A DNA stretch of 64,000 nt from positions 4,464,001 through 4,528,000 of the forward strand of contig NZ_CP013232.1 in the NCBI RefSeq assembly GCF_001584145.1, written 5' to 3'. The notes below the pieces were generated by a model. It saw only the letters and a list, made by a program, of their open reading frames with translations. It was not told where the DNA came from and did not search any database. How positions within the stretch are numbered: the first letter of the stretch is position 1; every line of letters starts with the position of its first letter. Below are positions 43,382 through 52,932 of the stretch, piece after piece. Both the position numbers and the translations under genes were made by a program. The DNA comes from Collimonas fungivorans. GTDB taxonomy: Bacteria > Pseudomonadota > Gammaproteobacteria > Burkholderiales > Burkholderiaceae_D.

Positions 43382-44245
43382 ATGAGCCAGAATTTGTCGG
43401 ATGCCGCTGAACTGACGCTGGAGGGCCAACCCGATTCGACACCGAACGTGATCGACGGCGTGGCTTTTGCGCGCCTCTACGGCGAGCCGCTGTTCCGCAT
43501 GCCGACCGATCTCTACATTCCGCCGGATGCGCTGGAAGTCTTCCTGGAAGCATTCGAAGGTCCGCTCGACCTGCTGCTGTACCTGATCCGCAAACAGAAT
43601 TTCAACATCCTCGACATCCCGATGGCGCAAGTCACCTTGCAATATCTGGAGTACGTCGACCAGATCCGCATCACCAACCTCGAACTGGCGGCCGAGTACC
43701 TGCTGATGGCGGCCATGCTGATCGAGATCAAATCGCGCATGCTGCTGCCGGTGCGCAAGACCGACAACGAAGAAGCCGAAGATCCTCGCGCCGAGCTGGT
43801 GCGGCGCCTGCTGGAATACGAGCAGATGAAGCTGGCCGCGCGCGAGATCGACGCCCTGCCGCAGCTCGGGCGCGACTATGTCCGCACCCAGATCTATATC
43901 GAGCAAAATACCGTCACGCGCTGGCCGGACGTCAACCTGGACGACCTGCAGGCCGCCTGGGCCGACGTCATCAAGCGCGCCAAGCTGACCGCCCACCACA
44001 CCATCAGCCGCGAAGAACTGTCGGTGCGCGAGCACATGACCGGGATCCTGCGGCGGCTGCAATCGGCGCGTTTTGTCGAGTTCGCCGAACTGTTCGATCC
44101 GTCGCGCGGGGTGCCGGTGCTGGTGGTGAATTTCATCGCCATGCTGGAACTGGCCAAGGAAACCCTGATTGAAATCACCCAGGCGGAACCGTTCGCGCCT
44201 ATTTACGTACGGCTGGCCTATTCGCCGACTTATGCGCCGGCTTGA
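43382..44245 (+). CDS. scpA: Segregation and condensation protein A ScpA
   Basis: The kleisin subunit of the SMC-ScpAB complex, 287 residues. The N-terminal SMC-binding region has FLEAFEGPLDLLLYLIRKQNFNILDIPMAQVTLQYLEYVDQ and LELAAEYLLMAAMLIEIKSRMLLPV; the C-terminal winged helix ends FVEFAELFDPSRGVPVLVVNFIAMLELAKE. Its partner scpB is 41 kb away in this window. It follows DUF3460 and precedes panC, with a repeat element between scpA and panC. Confidence 0.95.
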   Translation: MSQNLSDAAELTLEGQPDSTPNVIDGVAFARLYGEPLFRMPTDLYIPPDALEVFLEAFEGPLDLLLYLIRKQNFNILDIPMAQVTLQYLEYVDQIRITNLELAAEYLLMAAMLIEIKSRMLLPVRKTDNEEAEDPRAELVRRLLEYEQMKLAAREIDALPQLGRDYVRTQIYIEQNTVTRWPDVNLDDLQAAWADVIKRAKLTAHHTISREELSVREHMTGILRRLQSARFVEFAELFDPSRGVPVLVVNFIAMLELAKETLIEITQAEPFAPIYVRLAYSPTYAPA

Positions 44246-44249
44246 TTTT

Positions 44250-44342
44250 GTAGGGTGGGCACCTGTGCCCACGCGTAACTCGGACCTACCAGTGTTGCTT
44301 ATCTCAGCGCAACGCGTGGGCAGAAAAACCTGCCCACCCTAC
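44250..44342. repeat. Dispersed palindromic repeat, copy 2
   Basis: GTAGGGTGGGCACCTGTGCC then CACGCG begins the element at 44250. The right arm, read in reverse complement, is GTAGGGTGGGCAGGTTTTTC then TGCCCACGCG. Each arm is itself a small palindrome, and the whole is an inverted pair. It starts five bases after the scpA stop and is the better-preserved of two copies (the other at 39725). Confidence 0.75.
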
Positions 44343-44404
44343 GATTGAAAACCAAACAATTTTCCACGCTGCGGCGGCTCTTAAATTCTATTCCGCAAAT
44401 ATAA

Positions 44405-45250
<846 letters not shown>

Positions 45251-45264
45251 GTCTGGACCTGAGC

Positions 45265-46179
45265 GTGCAGCGGCCCGACCGCAACAATCCACTGCGCGAC
45301 TGGCCTGCGGTAATGATGGCAGCGGCGGCAATCGCGCTGTCGCCAGCCTCGGCAGCGTCGGCCCAGGCCGTCACCGTGCACGACGATACGCAACATGCAG
45401 TCGTGCTGCGGCACCCTGCGCATCGCATCGTCAGCCTGGCCCCGCATGCCACCGAACTGCTGTTTGCAGCCGGCGCCGGCGCTTATGTGGTCGGCGTCAG
45501 CGACTATAGCGACTATCCTCCTGCAGCCAGGCAGATAGCCTCGATGGGCAGCAGCAGCGCGCTCGATATCGAACGGATCGTCGCCCTCAAGCCGGACCTG
45601 GTGGTGGCCTGGAGCAGCGGCAATTCCGCCAGCCAGATCGCCAGGCTGCGCGCCATCGGCATTCCTGTATTCGAAAGCGAACCACGCCAGCTGGAAGCCA
45701 TTGCTTCGTCGCTGCTGAGGCTGTCGCAACTGGCCGGCACCGAAGACAGCGGCGCTGCGGCGGCTGCCGCCTTCAAGGCGCGCCTGGCGCAGCTCGACGC
45801 GACTTACCGCCAGCGGCCGCCGGTGCGAGTGTTTTACCAGATCTGGAAAAAACCATTGATGACGCTCAACGATAGCCACATGGTGTCGAGCGTGATCGCC
45901 TTGTGCGGCGGTGAAAACGTGTTCGGCAAACTGCCGCAGCTGGCGCCTACCGTCAGCACCGAAGCCGTGCTGCAAGCCGATCCGGAAGTGATCTTCGCCG
46001 CCGACGGTGGCAGTTCGCCCAGCGCAAGCTGGCGGCGCTTCCCCAAACTGACGGCAGTCGCCGCCAATAACCTGTTTACCCTGACGCCGAACTGGATGAG
46101 CCGCCCCGGGCCGCGCATACTGGATGGCGCCGCCGAACTGTGCCAGAAGCTGGACCTGGCGCGCAGCCGGCGCCGCTGA
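45265..46179 (+). CDS. btuF: Cobalamin ABC transporter periplasmic binding protein (BtuF-like)
   Basis: A 304-residue helical-backbone binding protein of the BtuF/FecB class. HRIVSLAPHATELLFAAGAGAYVVGVSDYSDYP is the typical N-lobe start; ALKPDLVVAWSSGN and SVIALCGGENVFG follow. The assigned start is a GTG; an ATG at 45313 (MMAAAAIALSPASAASAQ) would give a shorter signal peptide. It is convergent with btuD, six bases between the stops, so it lies on the opposite strand from the rest of the uptake genes and has no riboswitch of its own that I can see. Confidence 0.85.
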   Translation: MQRPDRNNPLRDWPAVMMAAAAIALSPASAASAQAVTVHDDTQHAVVLRHPAHRIVSLAPHATELLFAAGAGAYVVGVSDYSDYPPAARQIASMGSSSALDIERIVALKPDLVVAWSSGNSASQIARLRAIGIPVFESEPRQLEAIASSLLRLSQLAGTEDSGAAAAAAFKARLAQLDATYRQRPPVRVFYQIWKKPLMTLNDSHMVSSVIALCGGENVFGKLPQLAPTVSTEAVLQADPEVIFAADGGSSPSASWRRFPKLTAVAANNLFTLTPNWMSRPGPRILDGAAELCQKLDLARSRRR

Positions 46180-46185
46180 CTTATT

Positions 46186-46989
46186 TTAAGTTACGCTGGC
46201 GACCGGCATGAACAAGCGCCGCGAACCGTTTTCCACCACTTCGAACGAACAGCCGAATGCCGCCTGCAGGATTTCCGGCTGCAGCACGCTGCCGGCAGTG
46301 CCCTGCCACACCTGGCCGTCGCCCAGCAGCAGCACATGGCTGGCGTAGCGCGCCACCAGGTTGATGTCGTGACAGGCTGCGATCACCGCTTTTTGCGGCG
46401 GCAGCGCATTTGCTATCTCATTTGCTACCTTGTGCAGCAGCGCCATCACCACGATCTGCGCGGCGGCGTCCTGGTGTGCGGTCGGCTCGTCCAGCATGAA
46501 CAATAGCGGGTCTTGCGCCAGCAAGGTCGCCAGCCCTACCCGCTGCCGCTCGCCGCCTGACAGTCGCATCACATCGTGTGTGCTGAAAGCCGCCATCCTG
46601 ACCTGTTCCAGCACTTGCATCGCCAGCGCGCGGTCGTCCTCGATGTCCCAGCCGAAACCGAACTGGTAGGGATGGCGCCCGGCCACAACCGCCGCCAGCA
46701 CGCTGCTGGAAAACGCATCGGCCTGCTGCTGCGCCAGCAAGCCGCGCAGGCGTGCCAGTTGCTGCGCTGAAATAGTTTGTATGTCGCGGCCTTCGATCAG
46801 TATCCGGCCGGCGGCCGGCCGCCGCAAGCCGGCCAAGGTATGCAATAAAGTGGTCTTACCGATGCCGTTGCGGCCCAGCACGCACCAGAACTGGCCCGGC
46901 GCGACTTGCCAGTCCAATCCGCTGCACAAGGTTTTATGACCGACGCTTACACTTAGCTGTTCGGCGCTCAGCAATGGGGCCGCGTTCAT
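46186..46989 (-). CDS. btuD: Cobalamin ABC transporter ATPase (BtuD-like)
   Basis: A 267-residue ABC ATPase energising vitamin B12 import. Walker A is LGRNGIGKTTLL, the signature RLSGGERQRV, Walker B LLFMLDEPTAHQD, and the H-loop AACHDINL. The start at 46989 overlaps the btuC stop by four bases (ATGA); a longer frame that continues into btuC is an artefact. It belongs to the leftward btuB-btuC-btuD unit. Confidence 0.9.
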   Translation of the reverse strand: MNAAPLLSAEQLSVSVGHKTLCSGLDWQVAPGQFWCVLGRNGIGKTTLLHTLAGLRRPAAGRILIEGRDIQTISAQQLARLRGLLAQQQADAFSSSVLAAVVAGRHPYQFGFGWDIEDDRALAMQVLEQVRMAAFSTHDVMRLSGGERQRVGLATLLAQDPLLFMLDEPTAHQDAAAQIVVMALLHKVANEIANALPPQKAVIAACHDINLVARYASHVLLLGDGQVWQGTAGSVLQPEILQAAFGCSFEVVENGSRRLFMPVASVT

Positions 46990-47972
46990 GAACGGCTCCT
47001 GGCCAGCAGCCACAGGAACACCGGCACTCCGACCAGCGCCGTGATTACTCCCACCGGCAACTGGGTAGGCGCCACCGCGGTACGCGCCACCAGGTCGGCC
47101 AGCGCCAGCGCCGCGCCGCCCGTCAGCACGCTGGCAGGCAGCAATATGCGCTGGTCGTTGCCGACCAGCAGCCGTATCGCATGCGGCACCACCAGGCCGA
47201 TAAAACCGATCGTGCCAGCCACGGTGACTGCAGCCGCGGTCGCCAGCGAAGCCGCGCACAAGGTCAGCAAGCGCAGGCGCAATACCGGTACTCCGAGCAA
47301 CTGCGCAAAACCTTCGCCGCGTGCCAACAGGTTTAGCTGGCGCGCGTTAAAAATACTCCAGATCAGAATCGACAACAGCAGCACTGCCGCCGGCAGCAAC
47401 AGGCGGCCATCTTCCAGGTCGCCCATCAGCCAGAACAGCATGCCGCGCAGCTCGCCGTCAGGCGCCAGCGTCAGCACCAGCGTCACGATGGCACCGAAGC
47501 CGGCGGCGATCATCACTCCGGTCAGTATCAAGCGGTGGCCGCTGTGCTGGCCGACATCGGGCAGACGACGCAAGGCCTGGCGCGCCAGGCCGAACAATAA
47601 AAGTACCGCCAGCCCGGCCCCGACCGCTGCGCCTAATGCAGCGGCAGCATCGCCCATGAACCCTAAATGGCTGGCCACCAGCAAGGCCGACAAGGCGCCG
47701 GCCGCCGAGCCGCCGGACAAACCCAGTACATAGGGATCGGCCAGAGGATTTCGCAACAACACCTGCATCAACGCCCCGGCCAGGGCCAGCAAACCACCCA
47801 CCACAAACGCAGTCAGCGCACGCGGCAGGCGCAGGGACAAGTAAACTTGGTCACCCGCCAGCCCGCAGCCACTGCTGCCGCAAGAAACCGCGAGCGCCAG
47901 CGCCAATGCTGCGAAGAATGCCAGGCAGCAGAGGATGGCGAGGGCGCGGCGTAAGGTGGTAATGCTGGTCAA
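46986..47972 (-). CDS. btuC: Cobalamin ABC transporter permease (BtuC/FecCD family)
   Basis: A 328-residue inner-membrane permease with about nine to ten TM helices. LSLRLPRALTAFVVGGLLALAGALMQVLLRNPLADPYVLGLSGGSAAGA is the hallmark N-terminal block; GTIGFIGLVVPHAIRLLVGNDQR is the loop contacting the ATPase. It starts 40 bases after btuB and overlaps btuD. FecCD-family proteins also carry haem or siderophores, but the btuB neighbour and riboswitch favour B12. Confidence 0.9.
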   Translation of the reverse strand: MTSITTLRRALAILCCLAFFAALALALAVSCGSSGCGLAGDQVYLSLRLPRALTAFVVGGLLALAGALMQVLLRNPLADPYVLGLSGGSAAGALSALLVASHLGFMGDAAAALGAAVGAGLAVLLLFGLARQALRRLPDVGQHSGHRLILTGVMIAAGFGAIVTLVLTLAPDGELRGMLFWLMGDLEDGRLLLPAAVLLLSILIWSIFNARQLNLLARGEGFAQLLGVPVLRLRLLTLCAASLATAAAVTVAGTIGFIGLVVPHAIRLLVGNDQRILLPASVLTGGAALALADLVARTAVAPTQLPVGVITALVGVPVFLWLLARSRS

Positions 47973-48012
47973 TGGCGTGAACGATTCGCTGGTTGGTCGG
48001 CCGGTTATTTGC

Positions 48013-49902
48013 TTACTGCTGCCAATTTACACCAACAAACAGTCCACGTGAGGGCTGGTTATAGCCATAAGCGGTCTGGTAGTCGCGGTTGAACAGGTTG
48101 TCGATACGGCCGAACAGGGATACCTGCTTGTTCAGCTGGTAGCGCGCATTGGCGTTGCTCAGCCAATATGTTCCCAGCCGCGGATTGCCGGGAATATCGG
48201 TGCGGCTGTCGGTGTATTGCACGTCGGCGCCGAGACGCCAGGCGCCGAAGCTCTTCGCCGCGCCCAGGGAACCGAGGGTCTTGGCGCGGCGCGCCAGGAT
48301 CTGGTTGCTGCTCTCGTCCTTAGGATTCTGCAAGGTCAGGCTGGCGCGCCAGTCGATTGCAGCCAGCACGGTGCTGGCGCTCAGTTCCAGCCCCTGGTTC
48401 TTGGCGCGGGCGATATTGATCGTTTGCGACGTCAGCGGATCGTAGCCGAACTGGTCGCGGGTGCGGGTATCGAACAGCGTCGCCCGCAGCAAGGTGTCGC
48501 CGGCGGCGTATTGCACGCCCAGTTCATACGACTTCGAACGTTCGGCCTTGAGGTCGGGGTTGCCGTAAATCGGCTGGTACAGCTGCACCGGGGTCGGCGC
48601 ATTGAATGCAGTCGATGCATTGGCGATCAGCTTGATGCTGTCGGTCAGGGCGAAACCGTAACCCAGGTAGCCGGTGTTGTCGGAACCGGAACCGCCGACA
48701 TCGTCATGGCGCAGGTTCAGCTGCAACTGGTGCGGGCCGATCTTGCCGAGCACGCCGGCATATACGCTGGAGGTCGAGCGCGAAAAACTGTTGCTGGAAT
48801 TGCCGTAGCTGCTGTTCGAGCTGACGTCGGCCTTTTCGCGGCCGGCGTCGACGCCGGCAGTGGCGGTCCACAGCGGCGACAAGCGCAGTTCGTTGGCCCA
48901 TTGCAGCAGGTTCTGGGTGCTCTTGTAGGCGTTGCTGCTGTCGCCGAATGCGCCCTGGCCGTCGAGATTGTCGCGGTTGATGTTTTGCGACAGGGTCAGG
49001 GTCGAAGTCCAGTCCTGGGTGAAGCGGTTCTTGCTGAACAGCGCCAGCGACTGGCTCTTCGAATGACCGTTGTTCTGGTCGGTCGGCGTGCCGTAGGCAT
49101 CGTCGTAGGTGTATTTGGCATCGTTGGCGTAAATGCGGACGCCGACTTCATTGCCGGCGCGCCATTCTTGCGATACCGCACCCGAGACGCTGGTATTGCC
49201 GTCGCCGTTGCGGTCGGGATTGACGTTCGGACTCTGCAAAGGATTCTGCGCCGAGAAGCCGTTGGTCTTGAAGCGGGTCAGCGACAAGGCGTAACGCGTG
49301 TCGCCGCTCTTGCCGCTGACGCCGACATTACCCTCGTAGGTACCGCGCGAACCGGCTTCAACCGATGCATTGAACGCCGGCGCGCCGTTGCCGCGCTTGG
49401 TGAAGATCTGCACCACGCCGCCGATGGCGCCGGAACCGTAGATCGCCGACACGTTGCCGCGTACGATCTCGATGTGGTCGATCTGGTCCGGCAAGATGTT
49501 TTCAAGTGCAGGCAGGCCGAAAGAAGCCTGGCGTCGGATCGGCACGCCGTCGATCATGATCAGGGTTTCCGACGAATTGGCGCCGCGCATGAACAGCGAA
49601 GCCTGCTGGCCGGGGCCGCCGACACGGGTAATCTGCAGGCCGGCTTCGCGTTGCAGCAATGCCGGCAGGTCTGGCGCCTGCGAATTGCGGATGTCTTCGG
49701 CGCTGATGACCGTGGTGTGCGGCAAGGCGTCGGTTTGCGGCTGCTCGACCCGGGCCGCGGTCACTACCACTGGCACCAGCGGCTGTTCCTGGGCGGTCTG
49801 CGCCGTAGTTTGGGCTGATACCGCAGCAGTAGAAAGAATGGCTGAAGCAAGCGCAAGCGGCTTCAAGGTCGCGCCGCAACGGCGTGATAAAGATGAGGTC
49901 AT
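48013..49902 (-). CDS. btuB: TonB-dependent vitamin B12 receptor
   Basis: A 629-residue outer-membrane receptor. A signal peptide (about 1-30) is followed by a TonB-box-like VPVVVTAARVEQP, the plug (DLPALLQREAGLQITRVGGPGQQASLFMRGANSSETLIMIDGVPI), RGNVSAIYGSGAIGGVVQIFTKRG, and a 22-strand barrel rich in alternating Ser/Thr/Tyr. It is the first gene of the leftward uptake operon and is preceded by a cobalamin riboswitch, which settles the ligand as a corrinoid. Confidence 0.93.
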   Translation of the reverse strand: MTSSLSRRCGATLKPLALASAILSTAAVSAQTTAQTAQEQPLVPVVVTAARVEQPQTDALPHTTVISAEDIRNSQAPDLPALLQREAGLQITRVGGPGQQASLFMRGANSSETLIMIDGVPIRRQASFGLPALENILPDQIDHIEIVRGNVSAIYGSGAIGGVVQIFTKRGNGAPAFNASVEAGSRGTYEGNVGVSGKSGDTRYALSLTRFKTNGFSAQNPLQSPNVNPDRNGDGNTSVSGAVSQEWRAGNEVGVRIYANDAKYTYDDAYGTPTDQNNGHSKSQSLALFSKNRFTQDWTSTLTLSQNINRDNLDGQGAFGDSSNAYKSTQNLLQWANELRLSPLWTATAGVDAGREKADVSSNSSYGNSSNSFSRSTSSVYAGVLGKIGPHQLQLNLRHDDVGGSGSDNTGYLGYGFALTDSIKLIANASTAFNAPTPVQLYQPIYGNPDLKAERSKSYELGVQYAAGDTLLRATLFDTRTRDQFGYDPLTSQTINIARAKNQGLELSASTVLAAIDWRASLTLQNPKDESSNQILARRAKTLGSLGAAKSFGAWRLGADVQYTDSRTDIPGNPRLGTYWLSNANARYQLNKQVSLFGRIDNLFNRDYQTAYGYNQPSRGLFVGVNWQQ

Positions 49903-50015
49903 GGTTGATTACGAGGTTACGATAGGAGTCCCCAGCCTGCCTCCCCGCAAGCCCGGTTTAACGGTAGTAGCAAATAAGCCTTTTATGAATGCCTATTCTT
50001 TACTCCACCTGCTTT

Positions 50016-50195
50016 GGCCGGTATCCGGGCTAACAAGTCCAAGCGCATAACCTTCCCATGCAAGCAGATGCACAGTGGTGTGAGACACGCTCTGTCGCTA
50101 GTGACTACACGGCGACGCTTGTTTTACCGTTGCGGGGGCAGCACACGTTGGCTGGCAATCCTGCTTATGCCGAGCTTCGTGTTTCCCGTTTAACT
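50016..50195 (-). promoter_or_regulatory. Cobalamin riboswitch upstream of btuB
   Basis: Read on the - strand, the leader contains the conserved elements in order: TTAAACGGGAA, the B12-box core GCTGCCCCCGCAACGGTAA, CCACTG, TGGGAAGG and AGCCCGGATACCGGCC. The expression platform follows: ACCGGGCT about 60 bases later, near GGGGAGG, is complementary to AGCCCGG at the aptamer 3' end, so ligand binding should alter access to a ribosome-like site. It governs btuB-btuC-btuD. Confidence 0.93.
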
Positions 50196-50283
50196 GCGGA
50201 CATGGACATGTCCGCGTGCACCAAAACCCCGCCATTGTACGGCCCGCGCCGGTTTGCGGCAATTGCCGCATGCCGGAACGGCG

Positions 50284-51456
50284 TCAGGGTGTGGTTAAAT
50301 TCGCATTCCCGCGGTACAGCGCCGCCACCATGTCGGACTGCGTCACCATGCCGACCAGGCGCCGCTGGTCGTCGACGATCGGGATATGGTGTATGCCGGA
50401 ATCGGACAAGGGCTGCACCAGCTCGACGATATGGGCGCCGGTCTCGGCGCTCTGCACGGCGCTGGTCATGATCTGGCCGACCACTTCCGGTTTGTCGGAA
50501 TGGGTATTGGTGGTGCGCCGGATGAACTGCTTCAGTTTCTGGTCGAAACCGGTGTACACCTGCAGGTTCGCCTGCCGCATGAAATCTGTCTGGGTGATGA
50601 TGCCGATCAGGCGCCGCGCCGAATTGATCACCGGCAGCGCCTTGATGCGGTGCTTCAGCAACAAGGCCCAGGCGTCTTCCAGCGAAGTGCCGTACTCGAC
50701 GCTGACGACATCGCGCGACATGATGTCGGCGCAAGTGATCGCGCCGAAACGGCGCCGGTAGGCATGCAGCTCGGTCTGCAGGATCAGGTTTTCCAGGTCG
50801 TCGCGGCTGACATCCAGCACCTGGTTGTACTGGTGCAAGACATAGTCCAGGTCCTCCTGAGTGAAACCGACGCGCCGCCCGCTGGGCTGATCCTTGGTCT
50901 GGTGCAGTTTGCCAGGATCGGCATGGGCCACGTGCGGATACCGGCGGCGCGTGGCGTTATTGAACAGCAGCGCCACCAGCAGCAGCAAAAAGGAATTCAG
51001 CAGCACCGGCGCCAGCACAAAATGAAATCCCAGGCCGGTCACTGCCGGGCCGCCCAGCACCGCGGTCAGCGCCACCGCGCCGCTGGGCGGATGCAGGCAG
51101 CGCAAGGCAAACATGGCGCCGATTGCCGCCGACACCGCAATCGAAGTGGCAAACAACGGATCAGGAATCCAGCGCGCGCAGGCGACGCCGATCACCGCCG
51201 CCACCAGGTTGCCGCCGATGATGGACCATGGCTGCGCCAGGGGGCTGGCCGGCACGCCGAACAGCAGTACCGCGGAAGCGCCCATCGGCGCGATCAGCAG
51301 CGGTAACGCCGCCGTCGGCCCCAGGGCCCAGTGGCTTACCAGGCCGGTCAGCAATATCCCCAGCAAGGCGCCGCAGCAGGCGCGCATGCGCTCGGTGCTG
51401 TTGACCATCACCTGCCCAGGGATAAAACCGCGCAGCCACGATCTTATTTGATCCAT
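50284..51456 (-). CDS. HPP family membrane protein with C-terminal CBS domains
   Basis: A 390-residue protein. The N-terminal HPP domain has about four to five TM helices and the family motif LRCLHPPSGAVALTAVLGG. The C-terminal half has a CBS pair (TCADIMSRDVVSVEYGTSLEDAWALLLKHRIKALPVINSARRLIGIITQTDF and VGQIMTSAVQSAETGAHIVELVQPLSDSGIHHIPIVDDQRRLVGMVTQSD). CBS domains usually bind adenine nucleotides. Some HPP proteins transport nitrite, but the substrate here is not evident. An 11-base duplication (AGATGGATCAA) places a second, out-of-frame ATG just upstream of the start. Confidence 0.87.
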   Translation of the reverse strand: MDQIRSWLRGFIPGQVMVNSTERMRACCGALLGILLTGLVSHWALGPTAALPLLIAPMGASAVLLFGVPASPLAQPWSIIGGNLVAAVIGVACARWIPDPLFATSIAVSAAIGAMFALRCLHPPSGAVALTAVLGGPAVTGLGFHFVLAPVLLNSFLLLLVALLFNNATRRRYPHVAHADPGKLHQTKDQPSGRRVGFTQEDLDYVLHQYNQVLDVSRDDLENLILQTELHAYRRRFGAITCADIMSRDVVSVEYGTSLEDAWALLLKHRIKALPVINSARRLIGIITQTDFMRQANLQVYTGFDQKLKQFIRRTTNTHSDKPEVVGQIMTSAVQSAETGAHIVELVQPLSDSGIHHIPIVDDQRRLVGMVTQSDMVAALYRGNANLTTP

Positions 51457-51496
51457 CTTTGATCCATCTTTTTACTTTCGTTTTTCCTGTTGTGGC

Positions 51497-52660
51497 CTAG
51501 CCGCCGTATGCATAGGTAAATTTATTGTTGACGATGCGGCCCATCACGCGCGAACGCTGGTCCAGCCCGACATGGTCCTTGGCATTCATGTTGACCACGC
51601 CTTGCGGGATGGTCAGGTCATGGGTGTTTTCCAGCGCACTGCGCAGCGCAGCGCGAAATTGCCTGGTCCCCGGCGGTCCCGATTTCAGCGCCTGCGGCAC
51701 GGCGTTCGCAATCAGCATGTAAGCGCCCCAGGCATCGGCGGCGAACTGCGTCATGGTGTCGGCGCCGTAAGCCGCTTCATAACGGCGGGTAAAGTCCAGC
51801 GCGGTCTTCCTGACCGGATTCGAGGCCGGCAGCTGCTTGGCCACCACTGCCGGGCCGGTCGGGAAGAACGTGCCTTCGACGTCCTTGCCGCCGACTTTCA
51901 GGAAGTCGGCGGTGGCGATGCCGTGGGTCTGGTAAATGCGGCCCCTGTAGCCGCGCTCGACCAGGGTCTTTTGCGGCAGTACCGCCGGCGTCGCCGAGCC
52001 GGCGATCAGCACCGCGTCCGGCTGCGCCGACATGATCTTGAGGATCTGTCCGGTGACGCTGGTGTCGTTGCGGTTGTAGCGTTCGCTGGCCACCACCTTG
52101 ATTTTGCGCAGCTCGGCCAGGCGCGAGAATTCACGCCACCAGCTGTCGCCGTAAGCGTCGGCAAAACCGATGAACCCTACCGTCTTGATGCCGTTGTCGG
52201 CCATGTGCTGGGTCAGGATGGTCGCCATGTGGGAATCGTTCTGCGGCAGCTTGAATACCCAGGCGCGCCTAGCGTCCTGCGGCTCGACGATGGAGGCCGA
52301 GGCCGCCAGCGCCACCATCGGCGTTTCCGCCGCAGCCGCCACATCCAGCATGGCCAGCGCCGCCGGCGTGGTGTTGGGGCCGACGATCAGGTCGACTTTT
52401 TCTTCGCTGACCAGCTTGCGCGCATTGCGCACAGCATTGGTCGGATCGGAAGCGTCATCCAGGATGATGTACTCGACTTTCTGTCCGGCGATTTCTTTCG
52501 GCCATAGCAGGATGGCGTTTTTAGTCGGCGCGCCGATCGCGGCTGCGGGGCCGGTGACGGCGATATCCACGCCTATCCGGATTTGCGCCGAGGCCGAAGC
52601 GCTCCACACGGACAAGGAAACGGCAGATAACATCAGATAAGCGCTTGCGGTTCTGTTCAT
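51497..52660 (-). CDS. Branched-chain amino acid-type ABC transporter substrate-binding protein
   Basis: A 387-residue periplasmic binding protein of the LivJ/Peripla_BP_6 family. The signal peptide is MNRTASAYLMLSAVSLSVWSASASA, then QIRIGVDIAVTGPAAAIG, LILDDASDPTNAVRNARKLVSEEKVDLIVGPNTTPAALAM-type sequence, and GFADAYGDSWWREF. The ATG at 52660 begins the signal peptide; a longer frame upstream is not family sequence. No permease or ATPase gene adjoins it, so it is an orphan here. Ligand unknown; this family also binds aromatic acids and amides. Confidence 0.85.
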   Translation of the reverse strand: MNRTASAYLMLSAVSLSVWSASASAQIRIGVDIAVTGPAAAIGAPTKNAILLWPKEIAGQKVEYIILDDASDPTNAVRNARKLVSEEKVDLIVGPNTTPAALAMLDVAAAAETPMVALAASASIVEPQDARRAWVFKLPQNDSHMATILTQHMADNGIKTVGFIGFADAYGDSWWREFSRLAELRKIKVVASERYNRNDTSVTGQILKIMSAQPDAVLIAGSATPAVLPQKTLVERGYRGRIYQTHGIATADFLKVGGKDVEGTFFPTGPAVVAKQLPASNPVRKTALDFTRRYEAAYGADTMTQFAADAWGAYMLIANAVPQALKSGPPGTRQFRAALRSALENTHDLTIPQGVVNMNAKDHVGLDQRSRVMGRIVNNKFTYAYGG

Positions 52661-52880
52661 CGAATATATCCATCCTGATGGCATGACACTGGGAGATTTC
52701 CACAAGGACAGGATTCTACTGGAATGTGACAACTGGCACTTTTGCATCACTGTGATGTTAGCCATCATGACCGGGCAATTCCTTGACCCAGGGCAAGAAC
52801 CATATTTTTGGCAAAATTGATAATAACCACCACGAAAGGATACGATAGCCTCGAAACAAATCTTGATTTTTCCAATAATT

Positions 52881-52894
52881 CATATGATGATATG
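52881..52894. promoter_or_regulatory. Putative GntR operator upstream of the acid-sugar operon
   Basis: CATAT-GATG-ATATG is an inverted repeat in an AT-rich stretch, 39 bases before the GntR start. It could be the autoregulatory site and is inferred from position only. Confidence 0.45.
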
Positions 52895-52932
52895 GTCACA
52901 TTACGATAAAAACACGCCGTTGGAAGAGACAA

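Noticed and set aside
46989..47259. N-terminal extension of btuD
   Set aside because: The extension reads btuC in the wrong frame; the ATGA overlap marks the true start.
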